A DNA stretch of 64,000 bases from Botrytis cinerea B05.10 (lineage: Eukaryota; Ascomycota; Leotiomycetes; Helotiales; Sclerotiniaceae): positions 1,426,001 to 1,490,000 of the forward strand of contig NC_037315.1 in assembly GCF_000143535.2 (NCBI RefSeq). The letters run 5' to 3'. Below, one piece after another: positions 1-12,121 of the stretch. The notes under the pieces are model-generated. The model did not search any database. It was not told the origin of the DNA and saw nothing but the letters and a program-made list of their open reading frames with translations. Positions within the stretch are counted from its first letter, which is position 1; every line of letters begins with the position of its first letter. The position numbers and the translations under genes are program-made.

Positions 1-1
1 G

Positions 2-903
2 AGCGGCAAACATTACATCGTCAATGGTTCAAAGAAATGGATTACAAATGCTATTTGGGCGGATTATATCACCACGGCAGTTCGTACTGGAGGCGCCGGG
101 GCAACTGGTATATCGCTCCTTATTATCCCGTTGAAAGCTGACGGAGTCTCTCGAAGGACGATGCATAATTCGGGAGTTGGAGCATCTGGTAGCACATTTA
201 TCACTTTTGATGATGTCAAAGTTCCTATTGAGAACCTTTTACACAAAGAAAATCGCGGATTTGAAGTCATCATGTCCAATTTCAATGCCGAGCGCAAAAG
301 CATTGCCTGCTCAGCCATCCGGTTGAGTAGAGTATGTGCTGAAGATGCATGGAAACATGCTTGTACTCGTGAGACATTTGGAAAGAAATTAATTGAGAAT
401 CCGGTGATTCGAGCGAAATTCGTGAAGATGGGAAGGATGATCGAACCTGCGCAAGCATTCCTAGAGCAGCTGACTTGGTTGATTGAATTGGGTAGGAAGA
501 ATAGTGGAGATAATGATGTGAGGATTGGAGGTATGACGGCTATGTTGAAAGTTGTAAGTACGAGGTGCCTCGAGAAATGTGTACGGGAAGCTCAACAAAT
601 CATGGGTGGATTGGGCTATGCTCGAGGTGGAAAAGGTGGAAGGTAGGTTGGCTGAACTCTGTAAGGGCAACATGACTTGCTGATGGTTTTTATAGGATCG
701 AAGCCATCTCAAGGGATGTAAGAGTTATGGCAGTTGGTAAGTACTGATAGTCTAGTCAGAAAATCAGACTCATTATTTCCTTTTGAGCAGTAATCGTACT
801 AATACTTCCAGGGGGTGGGAGTGAGGAAATTATGAGCGAACTCGCGATCAAAGAAGAAGTTAAAGATCTGAAGAGATACTCAAGCACTTCGAGCAAGCTT
901 TGA
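2..903 (+). CDS. Acyl-CoA dehydrogenase, C-terminal part (5' end outside window)
   Basis: The flavin-dependent acyl-CoA dehydrogenase family oxidises acyl-CoA thioesters to enoyl-CoA. The open frame runs in from the left edge, so the N-terminal domain is missing. Exons are <2-642, 696-736 and 812-903, with GT-AG introns of 53 and 75 bases; 257 residues are visible. The first visible residues, SGKHYIVNGSKKWITNA, are the middle beta-domain motif. The helical C-terminal domain follows, with FNAERKSIACSAIRLSRVC, TRETFGKKL and the QQIMGGLGYARGG signature. The last two exons add the family ending VRVMAVGGGSEEIM. Substrate chain length cannot be told from this part. The ending and intron positions fit a fungal acyl-CoA dehydrogenase, some of which carry an N-terminal cytochrome b5 domain that would lie outside the window. 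Confidence 0.93.
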
Positions 904-1880
904 AGCTTTCTCAAGATCGTAAAAAGAAAGACTGCATATTTGAATAAACTGAACTGTCTATTGTTAGAGGAAGTTGGAGTGAAAGAGCATTAGTCATTAA
1001 GATACTATCTGGCATTTAAAAGAAATATGTTTCATCAATCTCTGTCTTAGCTGACGCTCACTTGAACGTTCGTATTCTGACGAATTGATTGTTTTAGATC
1101 TCATAGTGAAATGGGCCTAGTAGATACTCAAGCAATGTCGATCATTTCCAATGTTCGCTTAGACCCTTTCCTATAGTCCGATGAGAGGCTCTTGAGATCT
1201 GATAGTCTAGAGCTACAAAAAGCCCATAGTCTCGGATAAAATTGACCTGCATTAGTATTTCATAAGAGCTGTTACTAAAATGCAGGTCAATACTAATACA
1301 TCGGTGATCTTGATCTCACTATTATGTCAAACACACTCGCTTGAAAAAAATCTTATTTACCTCGAGTCTATATCCAGGTACCCTAAGTGAAGATAGTCAC
1401 TAAGTTGTGTCATATTTGAGGCTATTGTTGCAAAATAGGTAGCCACAAGCTGTGGTGTGGATTAAGTGGAAGTTCGTTGCTGAAAAATTATTGAGCGCGC
1501 TTGTGTTGCTTTTAGTAGATGTAGCGGACCTGCTTCACATGCACCTTTGAGTACTCTCAGCGAGCAAATTATCGATTAAAAATTGGATACCTTTCGAAAC
1601 ATCATGCTCACGGAAATTGAGGCAAATTTCTTCCTTCGATTAAGGTTCTATATGAATTGACGAAAACAATTGGCCTTGAGACCCCTCCAATACTTTTACA
1701 AACCCTTTCATAAACGCCAAAAGCTTACAGGATCGTACAGAGCTGATGTACACCAGACTATTGCCCATAAAGTCTGAGAAGCAAAAACTGTCCTTGAACT
1801 CGACCGTACTAATCACAAATTGGTATCTTTCGCATATCCAAACAATATTAACACAAAGCAGTAACTATCCGGTTGCTGGT
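904..1880. other. Intergenic spacer with a hairpin
   Basis: No gene seen. The spacer lies between the acyl-CoA dehydrogenase and the 3' end of the rhodopsin-like gene, so it holds two convergent 3' ends. It contains an inverted repeat at 1242-1290, listed separately. An open frame at 1746-2093 overlaps the antisense side of the next gene and is not supported. Confidence 0.6.
1242..1290. repeat. Inverted repeat / potential hairpin
   Basis: The 12-base arm TTGACCTGCATT (1242-1253) is exactly complementary to AATGCAGGTCAA (1279-1290). With a two-base bulge the pairing extends through TAGTA/TACTA. The loop is about 15 bases. It lies about 340 bases beyond the acyl-CoA dehydrogenase stop. There is no T-run typical of a bacterial-type terminator. 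It could be a structured 3'-end element or the relic of a small inverted-repeat element. Confidence 0.6.
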
Positions 1881-3271
1881 CTAGACATGCTGCTTACTGC
1901 TAGTCGCACTCATCCCGTCTTCGTAAGTAACCGTAACCTCACGATGGCGCTGAATTCCACCATCTTTCAGATCATCTGCTGTTGGTGGTGTGAGAATGCA
2001 AGTATCGCTATCAGTATCGTTATCCGTGCCTCCTCGAGTTACTTCGACACCGTAATGAGTTGTCTCCTTGTTTCCTCGGTTCAAAGATTTTAAATTATAG
2101 TCGCCAGCTGCAGCTCCAGCTCCAGACTTGTGGTTGCCGTAGTCGTAGTTTTGATAAGGCCCGCCAGTTGAACTTCCTCCTGTTATCCGGTTGTAGAGGG
2201 GTCGAAGGGCGGGAATGGTGACGCAGATAACAGTAGCACAAAGCTCGGACATGGTCCACATGACGGAATCACTAACAGCATCTGCAGAGGCAATCAGTAA
2301 CGATAGACAAAGTATGTCTGGGTCAGAATATGGAGGAAGATACTTACATAGATAATCAGAAGTCTCCATAAGAGCATCCAAGGTTGTTGTGCGGACTACA
2401 CCGCATATACCAGCACTAATTGAAGGTTACTTTGAATATCGCAAGGAAACCTTGATCAAAACTTACAGAATACCCAGACTCAAAGAAACACAAATGGTGA
2501 TCTTTTCTTTTTGCTTCATATTGAGACCCCAGATTACCACCCAAGGGAAGCCCGCAAGGAAGAAGTCCATCGCTGCAGACCAAGCTTGCAATAAGTGTTA
2601 GCTTTCATACTGGTATGATAAATGTTGACAGAAAAACTCACAGCACATAACTTTCGCTATAACAGTCAAACTCAGCGTGCAGGTACCCTCAACAGTAGGA
2701 TCCCAGATAGACTGAACTGGAGTACATTGCGCAAACACAGCAATGGCTAGCAAGAAACTCAATACCAGGATAGTCACAATCCAAAAGTACAGTAATATTT
2801 TATGCCTGATGCTCAGTCAGGCTTCATCCTATGTTGATTCATCGTGAATGAGTGCAACTCACCATGTTTGGTTCACAATTCGTAGTAAAAAGACTGCTAC
2901 AGCACACTTGCTTATTCCCATAGCAATTGCAATGATAAACTGGCCTATTAGAAGCCATAATATGCCATGAGAATTATCCGCAACAGTCAATGCTGCCGCG
3001 TGTGTTCCCATGCCATATGCTACTGATCGGGATATGCATGCCGCGAAAGCTGTCATTAAAGCCTAAAGGGAATGATTAGTCCTGCAATATAGGAATCCAT
3101 TATCCTATAGCTTACCCAGCTCAGTATCAAAAGATAATCATCTACACCTGGCGCACCACCAATAAATTTGCGCGTATACAACCGGAGACCAATAAAGCAC
3201 AATGAAAGGACGACTTCCATCCACAAGACCCCGAGCAATTGCTGGCCCTTCTCTGTGAGCGGAACTGTCAT
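1881..3271 (-). CDS. Seven-helix integral membrane protein, fungal rhodopsin-domain family
   Basis: Six exons on the minus strand (3271-3116, 3062-2863, 2805-2642, 2584-2467, 2415-2348, 2281-1881) join in frame to 368 residues. All introns are GT-AG. Seven hydrophobic segments are visible, from WMEVVLSLCFIGLRLYTR near residue 17, through GVDDYLLILSW, to TMSELCATVICVTIPALRPL. They are followed by a hydrophilic tail of roughly 110 residues rich in Gly, Asn, Asp and Thr. The pattern, including LRLYTRKF, DDY and a conserved Cys in AQCTPVQSIWDP, matches the large fungal family often annotated as PTH11-like or rhodopsin-domain proteins. In that family some members act as surface receptors; most are uncharacterised. 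No retinal-binding lysine motif is apparent, so light sensing is not implied. ATG 3271 is the first Met before helix 1. Confidence 0.88.
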
Positions 3272-5041
3272 TGCGAAGATCGTGAGTTCTTTGGTCGTAC
3301 TTTCGGTAGGTTGCTATGCAGAGTTGTTGCTTCACCGTTTGGGACCCACCGCTATTAGTAAAGAAAAGAGGACGTACTTGATGGTCTTGGGAGAATTATA
3401 ATGGCTCCTGTGTATATATGATGCCATGCCCAAGACAAGCTGGGATGGCTCAAGCCAGCATTGAATTTACTTTTCCAAACGTTACAGCCCCTGGGAGATT
3501 ACCATTGCAGTAAAAGCAATCTGGGACGAACTACCATCACCAGAAAGAGTAATGCTGAATACTAGCAAACTTGCTTCAGCAACTTTCAAAACTAAATTAC
3601 TTCGCTAGGTACTCCGGGGTAAACAGACACAGGATCTGTGAAAATATCGTAAGCGACATCCCGTAATTGCTCTATTGAAGTGGGATAATATCGAAGATCT
3701 TCTATTATCTGTGAAACTGTTTTTGATATTGCATGATGCGACTGCATGGAGTTGCACCAGACATACTGAGAAAGCAGCCCAGGAGTCGAGGAGTATGATT
3801 GAGATCGTCGACCATTTCATGTACTTTAATCAAGCTTTCTATTGGGCAAACTAAAAAAACGAGTTATATCCTAAACTAGACAACAAGAAGACCCACTGCA
3901 AACTATCCACTCAAGGACCAGGCATGGTACCTGGCGGCCTAACACTGTTTTCGGGACGGGGCAAAGCTTAATAAATAAATCGTACGTGTTGAGTTGCTTC
4001 TTTTCTTGCAATCAGGATGATGGCGCGGCATCCGTTGGAAGACCCTATTCGTGGGCCAGTATGACTGGGGATAGCGATCTGCGGATCTTCAACAGCATAA
4101 CGCCTCCGACTGAATCATAAATGCGACTAGTGAAACTTAGGAGCTGCGATAACATATATACATAATTGTTGTGAAATTAGGCTGACTTTCTGCTTCAATC
4201 AATTTCCCTATTGAAGTTCGAAATGAATTGTTTCCATCATTTATAATGAAATCACTTTGAGATGAAAGGAGTAAAATTTTCATAATTCATGTCGTAGAAC
4301 GTGCAGACGCCTCGCTCGGTTAAACATTGATACTGGCAGGAGGGTTGAGTCGAGAAGTGGGCCGCGGCAGCTCAGGCGGCCCCACGTGCCCGCTTCCCTG
4401 TCGGTAGTACAGAATTTATGTGGATACTAGTGACTAAAATATAACAGCTTGGCAGCGGACACTAGAATTATGATTCGATATTGACAGAAATTTGCATCCT
4501 GCATCCCAGTAGTTCTCTTGAAAGCCCCGGATTTGCAGATAGACGGCCCACAGGGCCAGAACTATTTGATACTTCTATCACTCCTTTCAACATGTACATA
4601 GCTACCTAAGTATTAGGTAAGGAAGATCCGAGTTCGATTGAAAATAAAAACAGTCTCCACCTCGCCTATCCTTGAAAGACCATAACTTTGAGTTTGGGTA
4701 TCCATATTTGTGTAACGGCGAAAGGTGGACCAGATTTACTGCAAGGTTTCCGAACTTTGACAAAAACTGTTAATGTAGGGCTTGTTGATGCGTTTAAAGC
4801 TTAAAAGCTATTGAAAAGAGGAAATCATGGCAGCACCATCTGCGACATTTGCACGAAATTTCATGAGACATATCAAAGGAAAAATTCAAGACCGCCAGAG
4901 GAACGCGAGGTATAGATGTATAAGTCATTAAATTTGGTTTCATTAATTTTGTTTTCGTCAAAAAGATCATGCGCTAGGGTTTTAAGTTGACCGATTCCGC
5001 ATCAAAAGTACTCCTCGAATATTACGTGGTTTACCAAAACT
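3272..5041. other. Long spacer without a supported gene
   Basis: This spacer carries the 5' region of the rhodopsin-like gene and the 3' region of the transporter gene. Short open frames, for example 3605-3820 on the minus strand, have no recognisable domain, no good start context and no extendable exons. A GC-rich patch near 4330-4400 stands out from AT-rich surroundings. I see nothing else in it. Confidence 0.5.
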
Positions 5042-6815
5042 TTATACTGCCATAGCAGACTCTGGCTTGGAATGATCTGATGCTGTGGATTCAGTCTCGT
5101 TGTACAGAGCGTCCTTGAGCTCCAACTCGACCTTTTCACCGAACGTAACGTTGATCTCTTCCAATGTCAAACCCATAGTCTGTGAAGTCATTAGCAAAAG
5201 AAACATGCAAAGTAGGCGATGGAATTATTACTTCTGGGAACCAAATGACAATCATGATGGTAGTGACAACAGTCACGCAGATGAGAATCATATAGAATTT
5301 CCATCCGATGTTATTCAAGCCAACGGAGACGGGAGCACTATACGCGATAGCATTTCCGAAGAAACTTAAATATGTGATGGTGGATCCTTCACTACGTAGA
5401 TGGGTCGGCCAGATTTCAGAACCGTAAACGTAGGAAGTACATTCGATCGTCGAAGTGAAGAAGGCTCCCATGATAAAGTAGAGAGCGACAAGCGCCCTGA
5501 CACCAGGGCCTGCAGGCGTACCAAGATAGTACTTGACCAGTGCAGCCATTGTACTAAGAATAGCAGCCATTCCGAAACCACCAATAACTAAGCAAGGTCA
5601 GCAGGGTCCATCAATAGGTTCGAGGTAACTCACTCAGAAGCTTTCGCCTTCCAATGCGGTCCAAAAGAACAACGTTAATACCGCATCCAATAACAGCGCA
5701 CACAGACCAGACAATGCCAAGCCCTAATTGAACAACAGTACCAAAACCAAGACCGGCCATAAATGTGGGGATGAGATTTGCGATTGCAGTGATACCAGTA
5801 CCTTGACCCATAGTCCAGAGAATGATCGAAATGAAGGCGCGCTTTCTGAGATGTGGTGTGGAGAAGATATAGATGAAACCTTTTGGTAGAGATTTCTCGG
5901 TATCAACTTGAGCCCTAATCTGAACTGCTTCAGCACGGGCTAGAGTATTATAAGGGTCTGCTTTAGTCTTGTGCAAGTATTCCAAAACTTGCTTGGCCTC
6001 TGTATCTCTTCCTTTCTCCATCAACCATCTTGGAGATTCGGGCAGAAACCAAAGGGACACGAGGAGAAGACAAGCAACTCCACAGAGTACAATGAAGACC
6101 AGTCTCCATTGATAATCTGCTTTGACAAAATTGAACCCCAACGCGCAAACTGCAGCCATGATATACGCGGTGACGATACCGACACCTTGAAGCCCAACAA
6201 GCATGCCACGGTTGTGAGGAGGAGCGACTTCACTCATGTAAACTGGAGAGTTGGCGAGAACCATGCCTGCACCGACACCGGTAAGAACACGCCCTGCGAT
6301 AAACATAGCAACGTTGACAGCTCCAGCTGAAATAGCAGCAGCGAAAATCACAATACCCGCAGCCACAGCATTGGCAATTCGTCGCCCGAACTTGTTGGAT
6401 ATTGGGGCTTGTAAGAGAGAGCCAACCATAGCACCACCTAGAAATCTATTTGGAGCCGATCAGTGGAGTACAAGGCAAAGGATTTATCTCACTTACCCTC
6501 CAAGCATTGCATCTGTGAGCTGCAGAGCCTGAGAATTGGTCAAAAACTTGGCGATGAATGTCGGCTGAGCAACTGTGCCAGAGATTGCGTTGGCAGCGAA
6601 ACCATAAAGAAAACCACCAAGACAAGCCGTCACCAAGACCTGAGAATCGTCAGTAGTTGTCATTTTCCAGAAGAAGCACTATTCCAAACCATAACGTTCA
6701 CAAAACTTGTGTGTCGTGGGATATCAACTCCATCTTCCTGGCCGGAATTAACCCTCTCTAGGGGTTGCTTCTCTTCAGTCTGTGCTACAGGTGCCTTGAC
6801 CTCTACTTCTGCCAT
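5042..6815 (-). CDS. MFS transporter, sugar porter type
   Basis: This is a plasma-membrane secondary transporter of the major facilitator superfamily, most like the fungal sugar/hexose porters. Exons on the minus strand are 6815-6690, 6639-6497, 6445-5634, 5587-5232 and 5179-5042, giving 524 residues, a usual size for the family. Sugar-porter signatures are visible: GRR after helix 2 (ISNKFGRR), the GVGAGM segment in helix 4, NRG followed by a glutamine-bearing helix 5 (GMLVGLQGVG), the central PESPRWLMEKGR motif, and a second GRR in DRIGRRKLL. Between helices 10 and 11 there is an EIWPTHLRSEG motif, equivalent to PAEIFPLRLRAKG in relatives. The N-terminal 45 residues and the tail are cytosolic and acidic. 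Substrate cannot be assigned from sequence alone. Confidence 0.93.
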
Positions 6816-8676
6816 ATTGAAAATTGAATGATAAATTGCTTGGGTCGACAGTCTAGAATAGAAACGACTGATTGCAAGTGCTGTCAAAGTACCGTCTGAA
6901 CTGACAAAGAGACTCAAGCCAGGTGCGAGCAAGCTTATAATAAATCAATTATCTTCCAAATGATCGAATAAATCAATGGCTACCACGCCTCATAGAATCA
7001 GGGATTATCCACCCGATGATAACCAAATACAGCACTCGCCGACACTACATGTGAGTTTTTGCTGACATCCAAAGTTTATTCTCCGAGTTTTGACTAGGGG
7101 TTCGCGGCAAGTATCAAATCGGTCTTCACGAGGTAAACTTTAGGCTAGGTCGGACCATCTACACCACATGTTGCAAGGGTCATAAGATATCATTGATTGA
7201 TGTTTGCCATAAGAATATTATTAATCTTCAACCTACCCTATGAGACTACAGAAATCGTAAACTATGATTTCAATAGAGAAGATTGTATCAAACTATATTC
7301 CGATATTGGGAGTATAAGATTTAGCAATAAGAATTGAGTTATTTTATATAAAGATCTACAAAACTAAGAAAAACTATTATAAATTCTTGATTTTGCTTCA
7401 ATGTTAAGATTAACTGTTTATATTAATTAGTTATTATGTAGTAAGTATCTTTCATTCTTATTTTCATTTCTATTTTCATTTTTGTTTCTTCGATTTTAGA
7501 ATTGAAGCAAGTAAATTATCCAAATAAGAGTAGGCTCTCTAAAGTCTTTTTCTTCTTCCTTTGTTTCTTTATTTTATTCAATATTTTAATTAATTTATAA
7601 TGTATCTTTAATCCCAATAAAAACAATACTAATGATAATATAAAACTCTATTCATTTTTCTAATATAAGGAATCGGAAAAGCTAATAATAGAACTAGAAA
7701 ATTTATATTAAATCATTCGATAAAGATCTCATACAACTAATATAAAAATACACTAAAGAAACCAAAAAAAAAAATGATTTGAATAATCCAATGAACTGTA
7801 TTCTATGGATATTGATATGGTACGTCGGAACTGTATTTTGCAGTTTTTATGGCTTCATAGGACTGGTTTTAGATATACTGAATAGGCGTTGGAAAACTTT
7901 TTCACGAATTGGCTTCTGACGAACTTCGTCAAACGCCATTCAGCTCCAGCGTAGCAGAACTACTAATTTGTGGTTATCAGAAGGATGAAGTCGCCACTTC
8001 AAAGTTTCTCGTCATTTTCACAGATCATCCTGACATGCTACCAACTTAGCATTGAAAATCCAGACGCTCGGCCTACCCCAGAACATGCAGAATTAGCTTG
8101 ATTCCTTGCCCCGCCATCAATTGTTCTTGGCGAACGTGTAGATAAGAAGTGACAAGAATTGACTAAAGCATCTATGACTGTAGATTCTTCTTTGCGTGAA
8201 ATCAAATTTAACTTTAAATATGACACAGAAGCTTTGTTGCAAAGTCAGGAGTGGCAGTCTTTTCAGACTGTAAGGAATACTGTGGGTTGTCGCCCACAAG
8301 TTTGCCGGCATATAATCGAGACTGACAAGGTGGGGATTGTGATTAATTACACGTACACCGCTAAAATAGTACCCGCAGTGGATAAAGATGTTAGAGCTTT
8401 ACTAGCCAGCGCCACCACCAATCACTCGACTCTCCACACGTTCGGAGGCTTCACAACTCGCTTGATATTTTACATTGTCTCACTTAACCATGATTAACCA
8501 CGTCAATTAAAACCGCTTGGTTGGCCATAAGCATGCAGCAGTAATATCTCCTATATCATACTACTGTTGCTCTGACCAAATTCGCTCTCTAGAAATATAC
8601 CCTTTAACTCCAACTCGAGTCAGTTACCGTATTGTATAATTTTTTTTATTCATTTTTTTTTTACATCACCTACAAA
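6816..8676. other. Intergenic spacer with an AT-rich tract at about 7200-7790
   Basis: This region holds the promoters of the divergent transporter (-) and dehydrogenase (+) genes. The middle part is strongly AT-rich; in bases 7381-7440 I count 11 G/C of 60. Open frames around 8038-8497 lack any recognisable domain. A T-rich leader (8639-8662) lies just before the dehydrogenase start. Confidence 0.6.
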
Positions 8677-9521
8677 ATGGAAGTTTCAGAGGCTGTCGTT
8701 TACCCTGTCCTCAAAGGCAAGGTTGCGATAGTAACCGGCGGTTCACAAGGCATGGGAAAGGCCACAGCGTCAGTCTTCTTACGAGCTGGTGCCCAAGTGG
8801 TTATCGCCGATGTGAAAGAAGTCGAGGGTCAAGCAACTGAGAAAGAGTTGTCGCAGTTTGGGGAGATCATATTTGTGCGATGCGATATCTCCAAGTCGGC
8901 GGACGTTCAAAATCTCATCGCGGTAACAGTCGAGAGATTTGGCAAGCTTGATGTAGCTGTTAACAACGCTGCTCTCACGCCGGACAAGACACAGCTTATC
9001 GATTTTGATGAGGACTACTGGAATACTCTCGTGGGAATCAACCTTACGGGAACAGCACTATGTTGCAAGTGGGAAATGCAACAGATGGCAAAACAGGGCA
9101 CTAAAGGCTCTATAGTCAATATTGCATCTATCAACGCTTTTAGGCCACAACCAAACATGCCTGCTTATACAGCAACGAAGCATGCTATCATTGGCTTGAC
9201 AAAACATGCTTCTGTAGAGGGAGGACCAAAGGGTATCAGAGTAAATGCTGTTGCACCGGGTGCTATCTTCGTGAGTTTACCTGTATGTTGCAATAGTATA
9301 GCATTTCAACAACACTAACGCAAAAGTAGAGCGATATGTCAGCCGCAGCATTGGAAATTATGGGAACTACTATGGAAGCGTTTGCCCCAACGGTCAGCAA
9401 CTTGCATCGTTTCGGAATGGCTCATGAAGTCGCACAAGCCTCGTTGTGGCTCTCGTCAGACAATTCCTCATATGTCACTGGTGTTTGTTTGCCCGTGGAT
9501 GGAGGATATTTGGCTAAGTAG
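8677..9521 (+). CDS. Short-chain dehydrogenase/reductase (classical SDR), copy 1
   Basis: This is an NAD(P)-dependent oxidoreductase of the classical SDR family, likely cytosolic. Exons 8677-9270 and 9330-9521 are joined by a 59-base intron (GTGAGT...GTAG), giving 261 residues. Motifs: coenzyme-binding TGGSQGMG (residues 20-27), NNAA (96-99), catalytic Ser151, and Tyr164-x3-Lys168 within AYTATK. The family ending [13 protein letters not shown] is present. An acidic residue after beta-2 (VVIADV) favours NAD(H), which is inference. ATG 8677 sits in a good context (ACAAAATGG); an in-frame upstream ATG at 8632 would add a Phe/Tyr-rich stretch encoded by the T-rich leader and is less likely. The substrate is unknown. 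Confidence 0.93.
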
Positions 9522-11189
9522 CCTAGGATGTTGCTTGCTTGTATCAACTGAAAGGATAGAAAATGATTATCAGGGTGTATTCTGACGTCGCTCAGTACCT
9601 TGTTCTGACCTCGTAAACTTTGATTACTTTGCAATTGATTGTCAAATTTCCATCTCATCGTCATCTGACATCTTGACACGTTTTGTGCTAGCATTCCGTA
9701 TGACAACCCAGAAAGATCTCAACTCAATGATTGAAATTCACGTAGCTGTAAATATGAGCACACGTATCCACTCGCCCAGAGCTTGACAGAAGAAACAAAC
9801 CTGGGGTACATTAGTATAGAGTTCGTCCCTACGTAAGGTGCTAGTTGAGTCTTGGAGCCAGAGGCTAGGCTCGTATCTCTTCAACAACGTTAGCCCATCT
9901 AACTATCAGACCACTCTGTATGCCACGAGAAGATTTTGTCTTGTAGTAATGACCATACATCTTGATCAAGCCGCGGTAGGCGATTCAAAATAACTAATCG
10001 GTGATGGTTGCTCCCATAATTCCAAATTCGGCAAGAAAAGTCCAATTCTAGTTATGAGGGATGCAGGAGGTCATAGTTCCACATTCATCGCTCCTTGGCA
10101 TGGGGTTTTTTTTGCTAATGATAATCAGATGCTTCCTTTGAAAGTCGAGGCTTGCTCCTGTTTGCCAGGGGTCAATATCAGATTCTTGGCAGCCTTTTTC
10201 ACCTTGATTGCGTTCCCCACCATGTTACATAAACAGCTTAATACACTCTATATTCACGTGCAAAGAGTTACACCAATAAGCCTCTATTTCAATAAGATTT
10301 GTCCTCATTTCGTATTTCCGGGGCGAAGAATTTGATTTTATTCTCAAGCGAATACTTGTTTTACCCACTTTTACTTCAGCCTCGAGAGAAACCAGGGTCT
10401 GGAATAAGCTTAGTGTGAGTCCTGATGTGTTGATTTTTACGGTAGTCTTGAGTCATGCCTTTGCAATTCGATCGCTGTCTAGAATGGGGAAACAGCTGAA
10501 CTAGAGAGAGCGAATTGATCCTCAGAACCACGTGCGATAGGTGCAATTGTTACGAGGCTCAATGGCTAGAGATACTAAGCCCAGTCCACGAATACCTGCA
10601 TTAAAACTTGCCGCAAAATATAGAAGGGGGACCCATATGCCCTTGTCCGGTACAGGGAACGGTTGAGTTCAGGAAGAAACACTTGCCCCGCTATTTGGGA
10701 AACCGGAATCAATTCCTGTACCCACTTGAGTCCAAGTAATAATTGCACTGGTCTATCAGATATGTGTTGGCTCATTAGATGAGACGGATCTTTGAATAAA
10801 CGGTGTATTCGAAGAAAAGCGTCTTTGCGACTGGCATTAAACCAGTGTTTACCAGAATTTGCAATCTAATACATATCGATCTCCAGAACATGGGACTTGT
10901 GCCGACTGTTCAGACTACATTAGAGAGACCTGCAAGATTTGTGGTTGGTTGTCAGATTCCATGGTGAAATATTGCCCCATATACAATGCATTTCTAGCAC
11001 ACGGTAGTGGAGGAAAAGCTGAATCTCGTGTCAGGGGTAATGAGAGGCTGGGAAAGTCAAGTTTGGTTACTATGTAATTGACCCATATCCCATGTTCGAT
11101 AGATATATCGAAAATTCCAGCTAGAATTAGAGGTCTCGTCACATCAGCTGAGCCAAAAAAAAAAAACAAAAAAAAAAACAAAGTCAAAG
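9522..11189. other. Intergenic spacer
   Basis: It lies between two dehydrogenase genes on the same strand. Short open frames (10054-10335, 10575-10775, 10859-11205) have no recognisable domain and do not join to neighbours. The last 40 bases before the second dehydrogenase are an A-rich tract (about 11155-11183). Confidence 0.55.
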
Positions 11190-12121
11190 ATGAAACTGCC
11201 GTCACAGGTTGCAGAACCTCGGATCCATGAGGGTAAATTGGCTATTGTAACTGGGTCAGCCAGAAGTAAGCTCTTGCCCTGAATCCCTAACATTTGCATA
11301 CTCGTGATGCTCATCAGAGTCTAGGTATTGGTGCTGGAATAGTGAGAAAGCTGGCAAGCAAAGGCTGCAACATCGTTATCAACTACGCTACGACGGGCTC
11401 TGATGATGCCGCAGCCACTCTCAAAGCAGAGCTCGAATCGAAGCATTTTATTAAAGCGATAACTGTGCGTGCAGATATAAGTACATCTGCTGGCTGCGAA
11501 CAGATTATCGCTGCTGCGAAAGAGAATTTCAAAAACTCCAATACTGGCGCGCTACAGGTCGATATACTGGTGCACAATGCTGCAATTTTATATGTCGGTC
11601 CACTGGAGAGTGTTATTGAAAAAGAGTTTCACCATATCTATGCTGTAAATGTCTTGGGTCCTGCGCTATTGACAGCAGCTTGCAAGCCCTTTCTGCCCAC
11701 TGATCGTTCTGGCCGCATTGTGATGATGTCTAGTATCAATCCCAAAATTGGGACGCCGCACACAACATTGTACTCGGGTACGAAAGCGGCCATGGAGGCA
11801 ATGACTCGTGTGTGGGCTAGAGAATTGGCGGAAAGGGCAACAGTCAATGCTATCAATCCTGGGCCTGTTATGACTGACATGTATTTATCTTCTTCTGAAG
11901 AAGTTAAACAGGGCCTGGCTTTGTGGAATCCATTGACGCCATTGGCGCCAGTCAGAGAAACCGACAGCCTCGACGTCAGAGAATTAGGCAATCGGTTGGG
12001 TGGAAGAGCGGCTTATGATCATGAGATTGCAGGCATTATTGCTATCATCTGCGATCCGGATTCATCGTGGATGACGGGAAGTTTGATAAGTGCTAATGGC
12101 GGGCTATCTTTCAGCATGTAA
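11190..12121 (+). CDS. Short-chain dehydrogenase/reductase, copy 2
   Basis: Exons 11190-11265 and 11325-12121 give 290 residues. The intron ends at TCTAG (11324), not at the nearer CAG: only this acceptor keeps the frame, and it yields VTGSARSIGAGIV. That is a TGxxxGxG coenzyme loop in which the middle glycine is Ser26. Other motifs are HNAA (109-112), Ser162, and Tyr175-x3-Lys179 in YSGTK. A PGPVMTDMY segment and a C-terminal SLISANGG follow. It shares only family features with the first dehydrogenase and is not a recent tandem copy. Residues about 205-235 are longer than in a typical SDR. An A-rich leader directly precedes the ATG. The substrate is unknown. Confidence 0.9.

Noticed and set aside
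3605..3820. 71-codon open frame, minus strand
   Set aside because: No domain, no signal peptide, composition like spacer, and no flanking exons with splice sites in frame.
4620..4700. Possible tRNA because of GAGTTCGATTG-like sequence
   Set aside because: No matching acceptor stem, anticodon arm or D-arm could be drawn around it.
8159..8497. 112-codon open frame, plus strand
   Set aside because: Begins at a non-ATG codon, overlaps antisense frames, and shows no motif; judged chance.
10054..10335. 93-codon open frame between the two dehydrogenases
   Set aside because: Low-quality composition and no relation to a known family; not extendable by GT-AG joins.
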